This document shows positions 4,795 through 6,840 of a stretch of 6,840 nucleotides of DNA, piece after piece. The DNA is from Elusimicrobiota bacterium (GTDB lineage Bacteria > Elusimicrobiota > Endomicrobiia > CG1-02-37-114 > JAHJSO01), in the NCBI GenBank assembly GCA_018830385.1, contig JAHJSO010000022.1, positions 1 to 6,840 on the forward strand, read 5' to 3'. The stretch's first letter is position 1. Each line of letters starts with the position of its first letter. The position numbers were made by a program, and so were the translations under genes. The notes under the pieces are model-generated. The model worked only from the letters and a program-made list of their open reading frames with translations, did not search any database and had not been told where the DNA came from.

Positions 4795-6840
4795 TTACGA
4801 ACCCTTATTTAGTATTTCCTCCGCTATTGTTTTTATCGGCAGATCCCCGCTTTTTGCAAGTTCTCTTAATGCCTTTTCAACAGATGGGTCGGGGAGAAAT
4901 CCCCTGAGTGACCGTGCCGCCATACCCCTGACATCAACCGGCATTCCCTTTATCAGTCCGAACAACCCGGGGTATGACCGGACAATCTTAATCAGGAAAG
5001 GAACGGCGGACGGGTCCTTCAATTTCCCAAGTACGGCGATAATGTCTTTCTGTATTTCGGGGCCTGCCGACGGAAAAGCCGCCTTCATCTCAGGGACTGC
5101 CTCCGATATGCCGTATTTGTCAATTATGTCAAGCGCTCCCTCCTTCAGGAAATCCTCCTGATGCTGGAGCATGCCGGCTATGAGTATCCTGCTTTCAGCG
5201 GTGTTGAGTTTGCCCAGGTAGTCCAGGATAGATATTTTTGCCTGCGGTGACCCGAACGGCAGTATCCTTTTAATTTCATTCAGGAAATCCCCCCCGGGGA
5301 ATTCATCCAGCACTTCTATAAGGCGTCTTAATTCCTGGCCCGTAAGTCCCATGTTCAGATTGTCTTTTATGCCGTTTATGCAACTTTCCCCGTATGAGTT
5401 CAATATCCCGGCGGACAGTTTTCTGGTTCTGTAGTCCTCGGTTTCTTTTATAAAAGTTATCAGTGAAGGGACGGTATCCTCCGACGCATTAAGCAGAAAC
5501 CACCTGGCGACGTCCTGCTTGTCGGGGTCTGCGGAAGTGAAGTCAGCAAGGAGCAGGTTTTTTATGTTTGTGAATATGGAGGATATGGCTCCCTGCGCCT
5601 GGTCTGTCTTGCTTGAGTCGGAGAAAAAATCAGGCATGGATAATTTTTTTAGCGACGCCAGCAGGCCCTTTACAAGTGAATAGCAACCGTAGGAAATTAG
5701 TTTTTCAATGATATTTGATACAGCGAGTATCTGGGTTGAATATATCCCTTTTTCATTCTCCCTTTCTGAAGATGTTAAGAAGGAGTTCGCCATGCCAATA
5801 AGTTGATTGACCTTCTTATACCTGCCGAGGACCTCAATGAATTTGTCCATTGTTTCCGAGGCGACCCTCCTGATTTTTACCAGGGGGTTTTGCAGGTTTT
5901 CAGACATCTTTTCCATGAGTTTTGTGACGGTATCGTCAAGCCCTAACTGGCAGAGTTTCTCTACGACTTCGGGCAGGTGCTCAACGACGCCCAACTCCAG
6001 CAGGGAGCCGCTGTCCCCTTCAATTATGCTGTCAATCTGGAGCAACAGGGATTGCTTTTTCCTGCGTGTCTCTTCAACCCATCCGGGGATCTGGTCAAGC
6101 AGCCCCACGCGGAACAGTTCCTCATAAACCTCCATGGAGACCAGTTTTGAGGCGGGCGAGGCGAGGAATTTTTTTATGAAGTCCTTGAGGGACGTAAGGT
6201 ATTTAATAAACTCGGAGGCGGACGATGAACTGGATTTCATCTCGGAACACCATTTTATTACGTCCCTGAAAATATCCTCTATACGTTCCTTTGTAAGGGT
6301 TGAGAGGAGGGCGTCTTTCAGCCCGCTTTTTTCTATTTTCGGCGGGAGTTCCTTTTCCAGTAATTCCTTTATGAGTGAAACGTCCTTGTTAGAAAGATAG
6401 TTTGCAATCCTTTCCTGGATTTGTTCTCTGGTGTTTTTGTCCTGGACTTCGTCAAGAATGTTGTAAACCTGGCTTATGGTATTCATAACGTCAGGCATGT
6501 CCTCTGTGTCCTTGTTGAGGAGTTCAAGGATTTTGCGGACGTTTGTCTCTGTTTTGAGGACAGGGATATAGTCAATCTGGTCTATGACGATATTATCAAT
6601 TTTTTTCTCATTGAAAAGTTTTTCAAGAAAGTCCTTTGTTTTCAGATGCGGCTTTTTATGCGTGATGCCGTCCAAGAAAACGTTCAGGTTGTCACGGGTC
6701 ATGCCCTTTTTAAGCGTGATGCTGTGTATTTCCTGATTTCTTAATATGCGGGCAAAATCAGTCATCTGGTTCCTGATTGTAACGTCGGGGACGGTTAATT
6801 CATGGCCGTCAACGAGCAGGGCGCCGCCCATTTCCATAAG
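4795..6840 (-). CDS. large HEAT-repeat protein of unknown function (5' end outside window)
   Basis: The frame is open to the right window edge, and the codon before the first Met in view (6837) is CTT, so the real start is probably outside; residue numbers here count from that Met. The protein is cytoplasmic-looking: no membrane segment or signal peptide in the 680 residues. Residues 1 to about 95 form an alpha/beta stretch (GGALLVDGHEL, then RNQEIHSITLKKGMTRDNLNVFL) of a type I associate with HEAT and HD-domain regulatory proteins. Residues 100-430 are mostly amphipathic helices with a serine run at 202-206. From about 435 to 675 the pattern is repeated helix pairs of HEAT/PBS-lyase type, for example QKDIIAVLGKLKDPSAVPFLIKIV and DVRGMAARSLRGFLPDPSVEKALREL. 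Such solenoids bind other proteins; no enzyme motif is visible. It is 40 bases upstream of the EamA gene and probably in the same transcript. Function unknown. Confidence 0.8.
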   Translation of the reverse strand, partial: LMEMGGALLVDGHELTVPDVTIRNQMTDFARILRNQEIHSITLKKGMTRDNLNVFLDGITHKKPHLKTKDFLEKLFNEKKIDNIVIDQIDYIPVLKTETNVRKILELLNKDTEDMPDVMNTISQVYNILDEVQDKNTREQIQERIANYLSNKDVSLIKELLEKELPPKIEKSGLKDALLSTLTKERIEDIFRDVIKWCSEMKSSSSSASEFIKYLTSLKDFIKKFLASPASKLVSMEVYEELFRVGLLDQIPGWVEETRRKKQSLLLQIDSIIEGDSGSLLELGVVEHLPEVVEKLCQLGLDDTVTKLMEKMSENLQNPLVKIRRVASETMDKFIEVLGRYKKVNQLIGMANSFLTSSERENEKGIYSTQILAVSNIIEKLISYGCYSLVKGLLASLKKLSMPDFFSDSSKTDQAQGAISSIFTNIKNLLLADFTSADPDKQDVARWFLLNASEDTVPSLITFIKETEDYRTRKLSAGILNSYGESCINGIKDNLNMGLTGQELRRLIEVLDEFPGGDFLNEIKRILPFGSPQAKISILDYLGKLNTAESRILIAGMLQHQEDFLKEGALDIIDKYGISEAVPEMKAAFPSAGPEIQKDIIAVLGKLKDPSAVPFLIKIVRSYPGLFGLIKGMPVDVRGMAARSLRGFLPDPSVEKALRELAKSGDLPIKTIAEEILNKGS

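Noticed and set aside
1..6840. A defence system, mobile element, CRISPR array, tRNA or rRNA
   Set aside because: No transposase, integrase, spaced direct repeats, cloverleaf or rRNA-like stretch is visible; nearly every base lies in a gene of recognisable housekeeping or solenoid type.

Overview
The window is one tightly packed block in which every gene I can support lies on the minus strand, so transcription runs from position 6840 towards position 1. In that order the genes are: a large HEAT-repeat protein cut off at its 5' end by the window edge; a five-helix EamA-family membrane protein; a PP-loop ATPase fused to an NFACT-R-like (DUF814) domain, probably an RNA thiolation enzyme; a secreted N-acetylmuramoyl-L-alanine amidase; glutamate racemase (murI); 6-carboxytetrahydropterin synthase (queD); and the first 113 codons of 7-cyano-7-deazaguanine synthase (queC), cut off at its 3' end by the window edge.

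The organisation is that of an operon. Two junctions are ATGA overlaps (EamA/PP-loop and PP-loop/amidase), two are TAAAATG junctions with a single base between stop and start (murI/queD and queD/queC), one gap is 11 bases and the longest is 40 bases. There is no non-coding stretch over 300 bases and no convincing promoter or terminator inside the window. The signals for initiation and termination must lie outside it or inside a reading frame.

Two themes share the transcript. QueD and QueC are steps of preQ0/queuosine biosynthesis (tRNA wobble modification), and the PP-loop/NFACT-R fusion is probably another tRNA-modification enzyme. MurI makes D-glutamate for peptidoglycan and the amidase cleaves peptidoglycan at the other end of the cycle. 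The EamA protein and HEAT-repeat protein have no assigned role.

The organism is a bacterium with peptidoglycan and queuosine synthesis. The amidase has an AMIN-like domain and a catalytic-domain insertion of the type seen in division amidases of diderm bacteria, which suggests a Gram-negative envelope. The style of the QueC and PP-loop/NFACT-R sequences reminds me of deep-branching lineages such as Omnitrophota, but this is an impression from memory and not a placement.

I see no defence system, mobile element, CRISPR array or RNA gene. The most notable structures are a perfect 12-bp in-frame tandem duplication in a conserved motif of queC at the extreme left edge, a degenerate 45-48 bp tandem repeat coding for the amidase linker, a short GC-rich direct repeat at the murI/queD junction, and the PP-loop/NFACT-R fusion protein.
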